64,000 bases of DNA from Methanolinea sp. (lineage in GTDB: Archaea > Halobacteriota > Methanomicrobia > Methanomicrobiales > Methanospirillaceae): contig CP064971.1 in the NCBI GenBank assembly GCA_016699325.1, positions 744,001 to 808,000 of the forward strand. Direction: 5' to 3'. Positions within the stretch are counted from its first letter, which is position 1; the number at the start of each line of letters is the position of its first letter. Positions 41,423-50,368 of the stretch are shown here, one piece after another. The position numbers and the translations under genes were made by a program. The notes beneath the pieces are model-generated. The model saw nothing but the letters and a program-made list of their open reading frames with translations, did no database searches and was not told where the DNA came from.

Positions 41423-42379
41423 ATGATCAGCATTGTTGTCGTCAACTATAACGGGGACCGGTTCCTGGGGGCCTGCCTTTCTTCCATCTCTTTGCAGACG
41501 TATCGCGATTTTGAGGTCATCGTCGTTGATAATGGATCAACGGACGGGAGCGAAGAGAAGGTTCATGATTTTTCATTCCAAACACGCCTGATAAAATTCA
41601 GCACCAACCGCGGTTACCCGGCTGCCTTGAATGCCGGCATCAAGGCGGCGTCGGGTGAGTACATTCTCACGCTTAACAATGATACCATAATCTCGGACAC
41701 CTTCCTTGAAAAAATGCAGTCTGCAATACAGAGCGACCCGTTGGTTGGCATGTGCGCCTCGAAGATGATCCTTCCTGATGGGATGATCGACTCGACGGGC
41801 ATAGTGCTCTCAATGTCCGGGGCGGCATGGGACAGGGGTATGTTCCAGAAAGATGAAGGCCAATTCGATGTTCCGGGGGAGGTTTTTGGTCCCTGCGCTG
41901 GTGCCGCCCTTTACCGGAAAGAGATGCTGGAGGAGATAGGGTTTTTTGATGAAGACTTCTTCATGTACATGGAAGATGTTGACGTAGCATTCAGGGGGAG
42001 GCTTGCCGGGTGGAGATGTCTCTACGTCCCTGGTGCTGTTGTAGTCCATCATCACGGGGGAACAGCGGGACGCGGTTCAGATCTCTGCGTATATTACGGG
42101 AACCGGAATATCATCTGGTACTGTTTCAAGGATTTTCCGGTGAAGATGTTGGTTGCTTTCCTCCCCTGGATCCTTGGAAGGAACCTGGTGGTTATTTTTT
42201 ATTATGCAATGAAACAACAGGGAAAGGTGGCTGTTAAAGCAAAGGTGGACGCCCTGAGAGGACTCGGTAAAATAATTGGAAAGCGGCGCGAGATCATCCA
42301 GGTTTGTCCTGATCATGAAATCATGAAATTTATCGAACCATGGAGCGACATGATGGCGGGAAAGAATGTGGATCATTGA
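41423..42379 (+). CDS. Glycosyltransferase family 2, rhamnosyltransferase-like
   Basis: A 318-residue GT-A enzyme. ISIVVVNYNGDRFLGACLSSI and VIVVDNGSTDGSEEKV give the N-terminal Rossmann motifs. STNRGYPAALNAGIKAASGEYILTLNNDTII has the NND metal site, and EIGFFDEDFFMYMEDVDVAFRGRLAGWRCLYVPGAVVVHHHGG is the rhamnosyltransferase signature. A hydrophobic segment (MLVAFLPWILGRNLVVIFYYAM) near residues 250-275 may tether it to the membrane. The ATG at 41423 is chosen over GTG 41414. Its end overlaps the Wzm gene by 14 bases. Confidence 0.88.
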   Translation: MISIVVVNYNGDRFLGACLSSISLQTYRDFEVIVVDNGSTDGSEEKVHDFSFQTRLIKFSTNRGYPAALNAGIKAASGEYILTLNNDTIISDTFLEKMQSAIQSDPLVGMCASKMILPDGMIDSTGIVLSMSGAAWDRGMFQKDEGQFDVPGEVFGPCAGAALYRKEMLEEIGFFDEDFFMYMEDVDVAFRGRLAGWRCLYVPGAVVVHHHGGTAGRGSDLCVYYGNRNIIWYCFKDFPVKMLVAFLPWILGRNLVVIFYYAMKQQGKVAVKAKVDALRGLGKIIGKRREIIQVCPDHEIMKFIEPWSDMMAGKNVDH

Positions 42380-43127
42380 ATATTACGATCTCATCAGGAT
42401 CCTCGCCATCAGCGACCTCCGGGTCAAATACCAGAGCTCGGTACTGGGATTTTTATGGTCGCTCCTCAACCCGTTTTTAATGCTGATGGTGCTCTACGTG
42501 GTATTCAGCAGGTTGTTCACCACCTCAGGCCCGGACTTTATCCTTTTTCTCTTTGTTGGGATTACAAGCTACCGGTTCTTCTCCAACGGGACAACGGCAT
42601 CTGTGAGCTCTATCGTGGCGAAGACAAGCCTCGTGATGAAGGTCTATATCCCGCGGGAAGTCCTTGTTTTCTCAAGTGTCCTCTCAAGCCTGATAAGTGC
42701 ATTCCTGGAGTTTATTATCCTTTTCGCCCTTCTTATAGTCTTTAAAAATCCGTTTACATGGAATATTCTCCTCTTCCCTATTATCACACTCATCTATTTT
42801 GTTATCATTTATGGTGTCGGCCTTACCCTGGGAGCCCTGTATGTTTTCTACCGTGACCTGAATCAGATCTGGGAGGTTGTTTTGTCAATCGGGTTCTTTC
42901 TCTCGCCTATCCTCTATCCCGTTACCCGGATACCTGAGCACATGCTGAAATACTACATGCTGAACCCGGTGACCACCATCATGGTGATGTACCGGGACTC
43001 GCTGCTGTATGGGACGACACCCTCGGCCTGGTTATACGGGTACTCCATTTTCATCGCAATCGTATTACTGGGTATCGGATTGGCGGTATTCAGGAGGCTG
43101 CAATGGCGATTTGCCGAGGAGATCTGA
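42366..43127 (+). CDS. wzm: ABC-2 type polysaccharide exporter permease (Wzm-like)
   Basis: A 253-residue permease with six membrane helices in the ABC-2 arrangement. DLRVKYQSSVLGFLWSLLNPFLMLMVLYVVF is the amphipathic opening, and VKKIYIPRE-like content appears as VMKVYIPREVLVFSSV. YVFYRDLNQIWEVVLSIGFFLSPILYPV is the strongest Wzm feature, and LNPVTTIMVMYRDSLLYG ends the core. GTG start within the GT2 end. It works with the following ATPase to export lipid-linked glycan. Confidence 0.9.
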   Translation: MWIIEYYDLIRILAISDLRVKYQSSVLGFLWSLLNPFLMLMVLYVVFSRLFTTSGPDFILFLFVGITSYRFFSNGTTASVSSIVAKTSLVMKVYIPREVLVFSSVLSSLISAFLEFIILFALLIVFKNPFTWNILLFPIITLIYFVIIYGVGLTLGALYVFYRDLNQIWEVVLSIGFFLSPILYPVTRIPEHMLKYYMLNPVTTIMVMYRDSLLYGTTPSAWLYGYSIFIAIVLLGIGLAVFRRLQWRFAEEI

Positions 43128-43128
43128 A

Positions 43129-43932
43129 ATGAACTATGTTCGGTGCGGTCCATCGGATCATCCGCAGTCGGGCACGGGCTCTGACGAGAGTATGGTCCAG
43201 GTCACCCGTCTCTCCAAGAAGTTCAAACTGCCCCATCAGAGGAGCCTGACCGCCTTTGATCGCCTTGCTGCTTTCATAAAACGACAACCACCCTTGTATG
43301 AAGAATTTTTTGCACTCCGGGATGTGAATTTCCACGTAGAGAAGGGGGAGACCCTCGGCATCATCGGGCCGAACGGGTCCGGGAAGAGTACCCTTCTCAA
43401 GATTGTCGCAGGAGTCCTTGCTCCGGACAGGGGTTGTGTGTTCGTCCGGGGAAAGGTTGCCCCGTTCCTGGAACTTGGCGCTGGTTTCGAACCGGAACTT
43501 TCGGCACGAGAGAATATCTACCTTTATGGTGCGATCATGGGGATTCCCCGGAAGGAAATTGACCGGAGATACTGGGATATCCTGGACTTCGCCGAGCTTC
43601 ACCGGTTTGAATTCATGAAGTTGCGGAACTTCTCGTCAGGAATGTATGCCCGGCTTGCCTTTTCGATAGCCATCCAGACCAATCCGGATATATTCCTTCT
43701 CGATGAAGTGCTGGCGGTTGGCGATGAGACGTTTCAGAAGAAATGCATCGAGAAAATTGAAGAGATCCGGCAATCCGGAAAGACCATCCTGTTCGTGTCC
43801 CACAGCCTCGCAGAGGTCAAAAAGTTATGCAGGAACTGCATCCTGCTTTACAACGGGCAGGTTGCCAAAATTGGACCTTCCGATCATGTTATTGAGACCT
43901 ACCTCTATGATATGGAGAAAATGTCATCTTGA
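43129..43932 (+). CDS. wzt: ABC transporter ATPase of polysaccharide exporter (Wzt-like)
   Basis: A 267-residue ATPase. Walker A GPNGSGKST (residues 80-88), PFLELGAGFEPELSARENIYLYG, signature LRNFSSGMYARLAFS, Walker B DIFLLDEVLAVGD, and HSLAEVKKLC with the H-loop. The ARENIYLYGAIMG stretch is the family hallmark of polysaccharide exporters. The normal C-terminal carbohydrate-binding domain is absent, so this is the short Wzt type that does not sense chain ends. It follows wzm by one base. Confidence 0.92.
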   Translation: MNYVRCGPSDHPQSGTGSDESMVQVTRLSKKFKLPHQRSLTAFDRLAAFIKRQPPLYEEFFALRDVNFHVEKGETLGIIGPNGSGKSTLLKIVAGVLAPDRGCVFVRGKVAPFLELGAGFEPELSARENIYLYGAIMGIPRKEIDRRYWDILDFAELHRFEFMKLRNFSSGMYARLAFSIAIQTNPDIFLLDEVLAVGDETFQKKCIEKIEEIRQSGKTILFVSHSLAEVKKLCRNCILLYNGQVAKIGPSDHVIETYLYDMEKMSS

Positions 43933-44235
43933 AATACAGGATCTGCAAGAGTTGATCCCCGGGGACTTATCAGGTTCGACCGGAAAATTTTGGCTGAGCT
44001 CTCAAACTGTGACCGTACACGCAGCAGGATGTAACAAACACTTTCCTGCCTGGAGAAGGCTTTTTTTTAATTCTTCATGGAAAATAAAAACCATACTCCC
44101 GGGTATTATTTGTCGGTGGATATCGTGATTTAGGGTCTGGTATGACCTGCCGGGGGAGGAAACGATGAAGGAATACACCAGAACCAGGATCGAAAGGTAT
44201 CTGTAGGAAAACAATTTACAGTTGAGTATTCATTT
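43933..44235. other. Intergenic region after the ABC exporter
   Basis: 303 bases without a credible gene. It holds the poly-T tract at 44061-44068 and otherwise mixed sequence. No promoter motif stands out for the following large gene, although AACAATTTACAG lies close to its start. Confidence 0.3.
44061..44068 (+). terminator. Poly-T terminator after the wzt gene
   Basis: Eight T residues follow GAAGGC, 128 bases after the wzt stop, the archaeal type of terminator without an obligatory stem. Confidence 0.4.
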
Positions 44236-46653
44236 ATGGAAAAGTCAGCTGCTGGAGCCAGATTTCTCATTTATCGCTATAAATATTTACTTTTATTCGT
44301 GATGGTGGGGATTTTTTTCCTGCCCAAAATGGGCCCTTTCGGCCCTAATACCGGGTTAGACAGCTCGTGGGTAATCGGAATCACAGAAGCATTCATTCAG
44401 AAATTCCAGTTCGGGTCTGAAATTGTATGGACCTATGGACCGCTCGGCTTTCTAATCATGCCGGTTATCCACAACCATTGTCTATGGAAGATTGAAGTAA
44501 TTTTTTTATTGTTCATCCATTTTCTCTTTATAATTTCCATCTATTTTCTCCTGGAGCATCTTTCAGCGAGATGGTTTCATTATTTAATCTTTATCCCGGT
44601 CTTTATACTGGTCCTACCCAATCCGCCTCCATATAATTCACCTCCGTTTGTGAAACTTTTCATAATAAGTCCAATCCTGCTCTTTCTTCTGTACATCAAA
44701 CGATCGTCAAATCTGCCATTCATCTTACCGGCGACTATTGGTTTTTTCCTCGCACTCATCTCCCTGATAAAATTCGATATGTTTTTAAGTTCACTCTACC
44801 TCATCCTCGTATTCGTCCTTCTCAGCTGTATCATTAAAAGAGACATTCTGAATGGGATAGCACTTTCCAGTTCTTACTGTCTCTCTTTTGTTTTCATGTG
44901 GTTCATTTCCGGGCAGTTCATTACCAATATTCCCGGGTATATCATCGGCGGCATTGAATTCACGAAAGGATATTCCAGCGCAATGGCGATTTCAGGACCA
45001 TTCTGGCAGGAAGTCATTGGACTTATAACCATCCTCGTCCTCCTGGCAAGTATACTCTATTTTATCATCCGTAATGAACGAGAAGCGATACTCTTTTTTA
45101 TTTTTAACGCATTTACACTGTTTATTGCGTTTAAATCCGGATTTGTCCGTCATGACATGCATGTCCTGGGTTTTTTAATGGTCTTTTTAGTATTCGGAGC
45201 AATAACCCTGGTATTATTAACAAGTGAATTCCGAAAATGTCAAGACAATGAGATTGTAAGCATATTAACTGCTCTCAACAGTGTTATCGTTGTATTATTA
45301 TTACTCTCCGGGGTATTTCTAACACCCTTGGTCTTCAATCATAATATTGTTTCAGAAGCGCCGTCGATAAAAACCTCTATTGAACTGTACGGAAACGAGA
45401 CATATTTTGACCAGCATGTTGAAATGTATAAAACGATAATCCGTGAGAGTTATGCAGTAAAGCAATCCATGCTTGAAAATATCGATCAAACCCCTCTCGA
45501 TATTATTCCTTCAGATATCGCATTGTGCTGGGCATATGACCTTAACTGGTCTCCGCGGCCGGTAATCCAGTCATACTCTGCATATACAGAATACCTTGAT
45601 GGAATCAACGGCCTCCATTTTTCAGACCGCGACCTGGCGCCTCAAAAAATTCTGTACGGACCGTACGCATCAATAGATGGGCGATACCTTCTCTTTGATG
45701 AACCTGCCACATTTCAGGCAGTTTTTAATAACTATTCATTCGAGGACCGGTCGGGCGGGTTTATTCTTTTAAACCATTCGGGCAGACCCGATGATGAACA
45801 GCCGGAACAGGTTTTATTGACAGAGACGGGAAAATTGGGAGAAGCCGTCAGAATCCCTGAATATTACGGGCAGCTGTATGGACATATCGATATACAGCAC
45901 AGCATGTTCGGAAATATCATGGCTACCCTGTACAAACCAAAACCCCTGTTTATCAAATTCAGGATGAAGAACGGTGAAACTTCGCCAGAATATCGTTTCA
46001 TTCCCGGAAATGCAAAGGATGGACTGTTTTTAACACAATATGTTCCCGATATAGATACATTGGCATGGATTTTTCAGGGAAATCTGATCAACAATGTTGA
46101 TACCATTACCATCCAAACAGATCATCCGGAGTATTATAAGGAAGATTTTGTAATAACGTATACCGGAAAACCGTACTTCCTTTCACCCGACATCCACCTG
46201 GTTTACCTGCCATTGAATTTTGTAAAAACCCTGCCAGAACAGACGTTTTTTACGTCTTTTGGCACAATTGGTACCGTCACCAAACCAATCCTCTTCGAAC
46301 ATTCGATGGAAGGCGGCTCTCAAATCCTTGTCGAAAATGTTCATCTCGGCCAGAATGATTCACTGCTGTTTGATGTTGCGATGGATCCCAAGACCTGGTC
46401 ACCTGACAAAGGAAACGGGGTTGTATTTGAAATCTGGATTAGTACAAACGTTTCCCGGGATAAAATTTTCACGGAACACATAAGTCCCCAACACAACCCT
46501 GAAGAACGGAAATGGAATAATTTTATCGTCGATCTATCGGAATATGGTGGAGAGACGGTCTCCTTTATGCTTTCGACATCACCTGGACCGGATAACGATA
46601 TGTCATATGACTGGGCATGGTGGGGCGATCCAAGGATCAAGAGAGGTTCCTGA
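44236..46653 (+). CDS. Large membrane protein, GT-C glycosyltransferase-like
   Basis: An 805-residue protein with about 10-12 membrane helices in the first 360 residues and a long extracellular part after them. The first loop holds GPNTGLDSSWVIGITEAF, whose acidic residue resembles the catalytic Asp of GT-C enzymes such as PMTs and AglB-like proteins. WTYGPLGFLIMPVIHNH follows. The C-terminal domain (from about residue 400) ends in a jelly-roll-like stretch, WNNFIVDLSEYGGETVSFMLSTSPGPDND, seen in carbohydrate-binding modules. The family is not recognised; a lipid-phosphosugar transferase is a reasonable guess. AT-rich. Confidence 0.55.
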   Translation: MEKSAAGARFLIYRYKYLLLFVMVGIFFLPKMGPFGPNTGLDSSWVIGITEAFIQKFQFGSEIVWTYGPLGFLIMPVIHNHCLWKIEVIFLLFIHFLFIISIYFLLEHLSARWFHYLIFIPVFILVLPNPPPYNSPPFVKLFIISPILLFLLYIKRSSNLPFILPATIGFFLALISLIKFDMFLSSLYLILVFVLLSCIIKRDILNGIALSSSYCLSFVFMWFISGQFITNIPGYIIGGIEFTKGYSSAMAISGPFWQEVIGLITILVLLASILYFIIRNEREAILFFIFNAFTLFIAFKSGFVRHDMHVLGFLMVFLVFGAITLVLLTSEFRKCQDNEIVSILTALNSVIVVLLLLSGVFLTPLVFNHNIVSEAPSIKTSIELYGNETYFDQHVEMYKTIIRESYAVKQSMLENIDQTPLDIIPSDIALCWAYDLNWSPRPVIQSYSAYTEYLDGINGLHFSDRDLAPQKILYGPYASIDGRYLLFDEPATFQAVFNNYSFEDRSGGFILLNHSGRPDDEQPEQVLLTETGKLGEAVRIPEYYGQLYGHIDIQHSMFGNIMATLYKPKPLFIKFRMKNGETSPEYRFIPGNAKDGLFLTQYVPDIDTLAWIFQGNLINNVDTITIQTDHPEYYKEDFVITYTGKPYFLSPDIHLVYLPLNFVKTLPEQTFFTSFGTIGTVTKPILFEHSMEGGSQILVENVHLGQNDSLLFDVAMDPKTWSPDKGNGVVFEIWISTNVSRDKIFTEHISPQHNPEERKWNNFIVDLSEYGGETVSFMLSTSPGPDNDMSYDWAWWGDPRIKRGS

Positions 46654-47183
46654 AATTATTCCGGGAAAAGAACTAACTTCGCCACTTTTTTCGTAGGTTC
46701 CATAAAATTTTAGACGGCTTAACCCAATTCGCCAGGAACAATTTTCAAGTGATCTGGAGTCTCCGGGCAGACAGTCGGTTGGACGGAGTGAAATAAACCC
46801 GTTCCTTATTATCTCCATATTCAAACTGAGGCGAATCAAGCGTGAGCTATTATCTTGATTACGCGTAAAAGAAAATACGGTTAACCCGGCGTGAATCGCC
46901 CAGGATACAGGAGATCTCAACCGGGAAGGGAGACCTATCCCGGAATTGAGATGCAGGGGTCAGGTACATTGGAATCATAATGAAGGCTTAAGACCCTCCT
47001 TTTTCCATGGCATTATAGATCGGAATGCAGCGGGAGAAGGTCCAGAAGCTCTTTTCTCAACTGGTTATACCCGATCCGTTGCAGGAACCCGCGCCGTCCG
47101 CTCTCCCGGGTTTGTTTTCCCGGGTCTTTGCATCCTCCTGAGTATGGCACCGGTATGACGAGACACGATGTGTATCTTCCGCG
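46654..47183. other. Intergenic region containing a decayed IS end
   Basis: 530 bases. The first 120 hold a solo IS right end in inverted orientation (46674-46795). The remainder has no credible gene on either strand. The GC-rich part after 46.95 kb resembles the neighbouring chromosome. Confidence 0.35.
46674..46795 (-). mobile_element. Decayed, inverted end of the IS1634-like element
   Basis: CTAACTTCGCCACTTTT (46674-46690) and CTTAACCCAATTCGCCAGGAACAATTTT-like sequence (about 46718-46745, with TTAACCCAATTCGCCAG identical) match the reverse complement of the right end of the IS at 33540-33605. Homology continues over part of its transposase C-terminus (CAAGTGATCTGGAG versus CCAGTGATTTGGCG). 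It has only the terminal 120 bases, facing the other way. Confidence 0.65.
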
Positions 47184-47513
47184 TTAATGAGTCCACTCGA
47201 TGATCTTGATATCAGGACCGATTGCCTTGATGATGCAGTCCCTCATGTCGGCATAATGGGGGCAGGGATAACCGATAGGGTTTCCCCTGGTGATGCACGA
47301 TGCAAACACGATCGCCTCTGCTCCCCGTTCGACCATCATTTTTGCCCGGGGGATGGCCCTCTTCCCCGGGCACCCGCCACAGGTCACGAACCCGACTATG
47401 TCAACAGGCCCGGTTTCCCGGAATGCGCCTTTTCCCTCCCTGGTCACGGTGAAATCCATGGTCGCCGGGCACATATCCTCGGTCATCATGCAACGGATGA
47501 TACCTATTTTCAT
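47184..47513 (-). CDS. CGGC-domain protein
   Basis: A 109-residue small redox or metal-binding protein of the CGGC family. It has VTCGGCPGKRAIPRAKMMVERGAEAIVFASCI and a second cysteine pair in IGYPCPHYADMRDC. The N-terminus MKIGIIRCMMTEDMCPATM has two further cysteines. The family is common in strict anaerobes, is thought to bind a metal or iron-sulfur cluster, and has unknown function. It stands alone, with a clear ATG start. Confidence 0.85.
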   Translation of the reverse strand: MKIGIIRCMMTEDMCPATMDFTVTREGKGAFRETGPVDIVGFVTCGGCPGKRAIPRAKMMVERGAEAIVFASCITRGNPIGYPCPHYADMRDCIIKAIGPDIKIIEWTH

Positions 47514-47646
47514 ACGGTGAAATCTCCCGGCATGGCGATAATTCCTTTCATGGTAACCGTAAATCCCGGCCCCTGTCGGAGCGGTGGAGTCTTTTAATAA
47601 TTGCTTGAAATCCCTTCAAACCATCCAATTCGGGGAGACTCCCACC

Positions 47647-47958
47647 CTACCCCCAGATAGGATCTTCACCGAACCGTTCCATCCAGAAATCCGCGGGGCT
47701 CTGCTCGAGGTCCTGTGCGAGATCCTCGATCCGGAACGAGAAAACATGGTTCGTGCAGTAATCGAGCAGGAGATCGTAGGCCTTCTTGACGCGGATCGTC
47801 ATCTCGTGCGCAGCCGCCGGATCCTTCCGGGATACATCGGGATGCCAGGTCCTGATCTGTTCGTGGTATTTCTGCCGGATTTCGTTCAGGGAGGCCTGTT
47901 CCGGGATTCCCAGCACATCAGCCGCCTCTCTGAGGACCGCAGGGGTGACATCGGCCAT
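47647..47958 (-). CDS. J-domain protein
   Basis: About 103 residues with a J-domain: a helix (VTPAVLREAADVLGI), ASLNEIRQKYHEQIRTWHPDVS containing the essential HPD, then a helix AHEMTIRVKKAYDLLLDYC. It stimulates an Hsp70 ATPase. The C-terminus (FRIEDLAQDLEQSPADFWMERFG) is a short extension with no zinc region or glycine-rich linker, so it is a type III J-protein. A TTG 15 codons upstream (48003) extends the frame but lacks a clear ribosome site. It is divergent from the aminotransferase gene. Confidence 0.83.
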   Translation of the reverse strand: MADVTPAVLREAADVLGIPEQASLNEIRQKYHEQIRTWHPDVSRKDPAAAHEMTIRVKKAYDLLLDYCTNHVFSFRIEDLAQDLEQSPADFWMERFGEDPIWG

Positions 47959-48048
47959 ATACGATCTGTATCGTTCATCCAGCGATAATAGTTCGTGGTG
48001 CAAACGATCCCTTTTTGCTGATGGTTGTTGCAGATCTTCTCAAGACAG

Positions 48049-49221
48049 ATGACCATCGATAAAAGACCACTCATTTATCTCAACAACGCTGCGACCAGCT
48101 GGCCAAAACCCCCCGGGGTGCTGGCAGCGATTGCACAATCCCTCTCCCTCCCGGTTTTTGGTTCAGGGAGGACAACCGGGACCCAGGGGGAGGATTACAT
48201 CACCCGGGCCCGGGAGGGCCTCTCCGCTTTCCTGGGAGGAGAACTTCCCGAACACCTTGTTTTCACCCATAACGCAACGGATTCACTGAACATCCTCGTA
48301 TCCGGGTTCCTGGCCGGAATAAATGAAGAATGCCATGTCCTCACCACGGCACTGGATCACAACTCCGTGCTCCGTCCACTCCACGAATACCAGCAGCAGC
48401 ACCGGATACGGCTGGACATCGTTCCCTTCGAAGACTGTTATGTTCCGCCGGAATCAATCGAAGCCTCCATCCGGCCCGATACCAGGCTCATGGTCATGAC
48501 CCATGGAAGCAACGTTCTCGGCTCAGTCCAGGACATCAGGACAATCGGGGAGATCCTGCACGACCACGGGATCTACTTTATCGTGGACGGTGCCCAGACT
48601 GCCGGCCATGTTCCTGTCGACCTGAAGAACCTGCCGGTTGATGCCTTCGTCTTCACCGGCCATAAGGGCCTGCTCGGAGTCCCGGGAACGGGAGGATTTT
48701 ACATCAAGGATCCGGATGCAGTCGCACCCGTCCGGTTCGGCGGGACCGGGACGGACTCGTTCTCACTCCTCCACCCCCGCGAAATGCCGGAGCGGTTCGA
48801 GATCGGAACCCACAACTACCCGGGCCTGGCAGCGCTTGCGGCCGGGGTGGAGTTCATCAGCAAGACTGGCCTGGCCTCTGTCAGGGAAAAGGCGGAACGA
48901 CAAACCGCGTTTCTCATCCGTGAACTGAAACAGGAGGAGAACATGACGATCTACAACGGCCACCCGGATCTGCCGATCATTGCCTTCAATATCAAGGGCT
49001 TCCAGAACGATGACGTGGGATTCATGCTGGCCCGGGGATATCGCATCATTGGCCGGACAGGACTGCACTGTGCACCGCTGGTCCATAAGGCCATTGACGG
49101 CGGGGAGGGGTCTGTTAGGCTCAGCCACTCCTGGTTCACGACCGATGAAGAGTGCCGGATTGCAGCGGATGCCATACGGAGGATTGCCCGGAATGCGGAT
49201 TCTACGGTCGGTCAGGCATAA
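48049..49221 (+). CDS. Class V aminotransferase, cysteine desulfurase-like
   Basis: A 390-residue PLP enzyme of the cysteine desulfurase-like branch (TIGR01977 type). It starts YLNNAATSWPKPPGVLAAIAQ. HNATDSLN and HGSNVLGSVQDIR give cofactor contacts, VDGAQTAGHVPVDLK carries the PLP Asp, and FTGHKGLLGVPGTGGFYI carries the catalytic lysine. GLHCAPLVHKAIDGGEGSVRLS provides the Cys-containing loop near the C-terminus, so persulfide transfer is possible. Its role may be sulfur supply for Fe-S or thio-modification. ATG 48049, with CAAGACAG before it. Confidence 0.87.
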   Translation: MTIDKRPLIYLNNAATSWPKPPGVLAAIAQSLSLPVFGSGRTTGTQGEDYITRAREGLSAFLGGELPEHLVFTHNATDSLNILVSGFLAGINEECHVLTTALDHNSVLRPLHEYQQQHRIRLDIVPFEDCYVPPESIEASIRPDTRLMVMTHGSNVLGSVQDIRTIGEILHDHGIYFIVDGAQTAGHVPVDLKNLPVDAFVFTGHKGLLGVPGTGGFYIKDPDAVAPVRFGGTGTDSFSLLHPREMPERFEIGTHNYPGLAALAAGVEFISKTGLASVREKAERQTAFLIRELKQEENMTIYNGHPDLPIIAFNIKGFQNDDVGFMLARGYRIIGRTGLHCAPLVHKAIDGGEGSVRLSHSWFTTDEECRIAADAIRRIARNADSTVGQA

Positions 49222-49243
49222 GGCCTGTGCGGACGGCTCATTC

Positions 49244-49561
49244 ATGAAGGAGTTCCTCCTCGACACCCCGGTATCTCCGGAATTCTTTACCTACCTGGGC
49301 AACTTCGGGCAGGTCGAGTCCCTCCCCGGCGTCGGTGAGGGATTCTACAAGTTCGAGAAGCCGGACTGGTTCTCCATCAAGGGATTTTCAGGGGATACGA
49401 CGGTCGAGGTCCGGTTCAAAAAGGAAGTGATGGACCTGACGATTGACTTTGTCTATTTCCTTTTTTCCTCGTACCGGGAGGGGGAGGTTGATCTCTCCAG
49501 CCTGAAACGGAGGGAGCAGGCTATCGGAGAACGGGTCCGGAAACGAATCTACGGGGCATGA
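49244..49561 (+). CDS. Conserved hypothetical protein
   Basis: A 105-residue protein starting MKEFLLDTPVSPEFFTYLGNFG. It has GFYKFEKPDWFSIKGFSGDTTVEVRFKKEVMDLTIDFVYFLF, a beta-rich pattern with alternating aromatic residues, and ends in a basic helix (KRREQAIGERVRKRIYG). It follows the aminotransferase gene by 22 bases on the same strand and precedes a methyltransferase by 15 bases, so the three are probably an operon. No family name recalled. Confidence 0.65.
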   Translation: MKEFLLDTPVSPEFFTYLGNFGQVESLPGVGEGFYKFEKPDWFSIKGFSGDTTVEVRFKKEVMDLTIDFVYFLFSSYREGEVDLSSLKRREQAIGERVRKRIYGA

Positions 49562-49576
49562 AAGAAGGCGAAAAGG

Positions 49577-50149
49577 GTGCCGCAGGACGTATTTGAGGAA
49601 TATGCCGATGATTACGACCGGTGGTTTGATGAGCACCGGGACGAGTACCTCGCAGAACTCTCCCGTATCCGCCAGGTGCTCCCGGCACCAGACTCCCGCG
49701 CCATCGAAGTGGGGGTCGGTTCCGGGCGGTTTGCAGCCCCCCTGGGAATCAGGATGGGGGTCGAGCCGTCTCGTGCCCTCTGCCGGATGGCACACCGGCG
49801 GGGAATTGAGGTTATCCGGGGCACGGCCGAGGCGCTCCCGGTAAAGGACAGCTCCTGTTCCTCGATTCTTATGGTAACGGTCATCTGTTTCCTGGACGAC
49901 CCGGTCCCCGTGTTCGGTGAGCTCCACCGCATCCTCGTTGACCAGGGGACCCTCATCCTCGCATTTATCGAGAGGGAAGGAAAGATCCACCAGAGGTATC
50001 TCCGGGAGGGGGGAAAAGGGAGATTTCTCTCCCGGGCGCGGTTCTATTCCCAGGATGAGGTGCGTGGATTACTCGATAAAACCGGCTTTGCGGTGAAGGC
50101 GGCAGATCCAAGGGCTGGCTTCTGTGTGATCGCCGCACAAAGGCTTTGA
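49577..50149 (+). CDS. Class I SAM-dependent methyltransferase (UbiE-like)
   Basis: A 190-residue methyltransferase. EEYADDYDRWFDEHRDEYLAEL precedes motif I AIEVGVGSGRFAAPLGI, then GVEPSRALCRMAHRRGIEVIRGTAEALPVKD (post-I and II motifs), and FGELHRILVDQGTLILAFIERE. The start is GTG 49577. It resembles the small archaeal SAM methyltransferases of Methyltransf_11 type, with unknown substrate. Last gene of the aminotransferase operon. Confidence 0.8.
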   Translation: MPQDVFEEYADDYDRWFDEHRDEYLAELSRIRQVLPAPDSRAIEVGVGSGRFAAPLGIRMGVEPSRALCRMAHRRGIEVIRGTAEALPVKDSSCSSILMVTVICFLDDPVPVFGELHRILVDQGTLILAFIEREGKIHQRYLREGGKGRFLSRARFYSQDEVRGLLDKTGFAVKAADPRAGFCVIAAQRL

Positions 50150-50368
50150 GAGGTTGGTTCAAGGTCATTTGAGTCCCATCGCACGCTTAACACCTCTTTT
50201 CCGCATTCCTGTGCGTTTGCGGAAAAGATTGGTGAAATGCCTCTTCCGGACACCTGGCCACACTATTTACCGGGGTTCCTTCACAGGTATTTCCAGGCCG
50301 GCCAGGGCTTGCGGCGTTCCAAATTCGGGTATGTCTGAAAAAACCGAAAGCCAGTACTCCCGCGCCAT

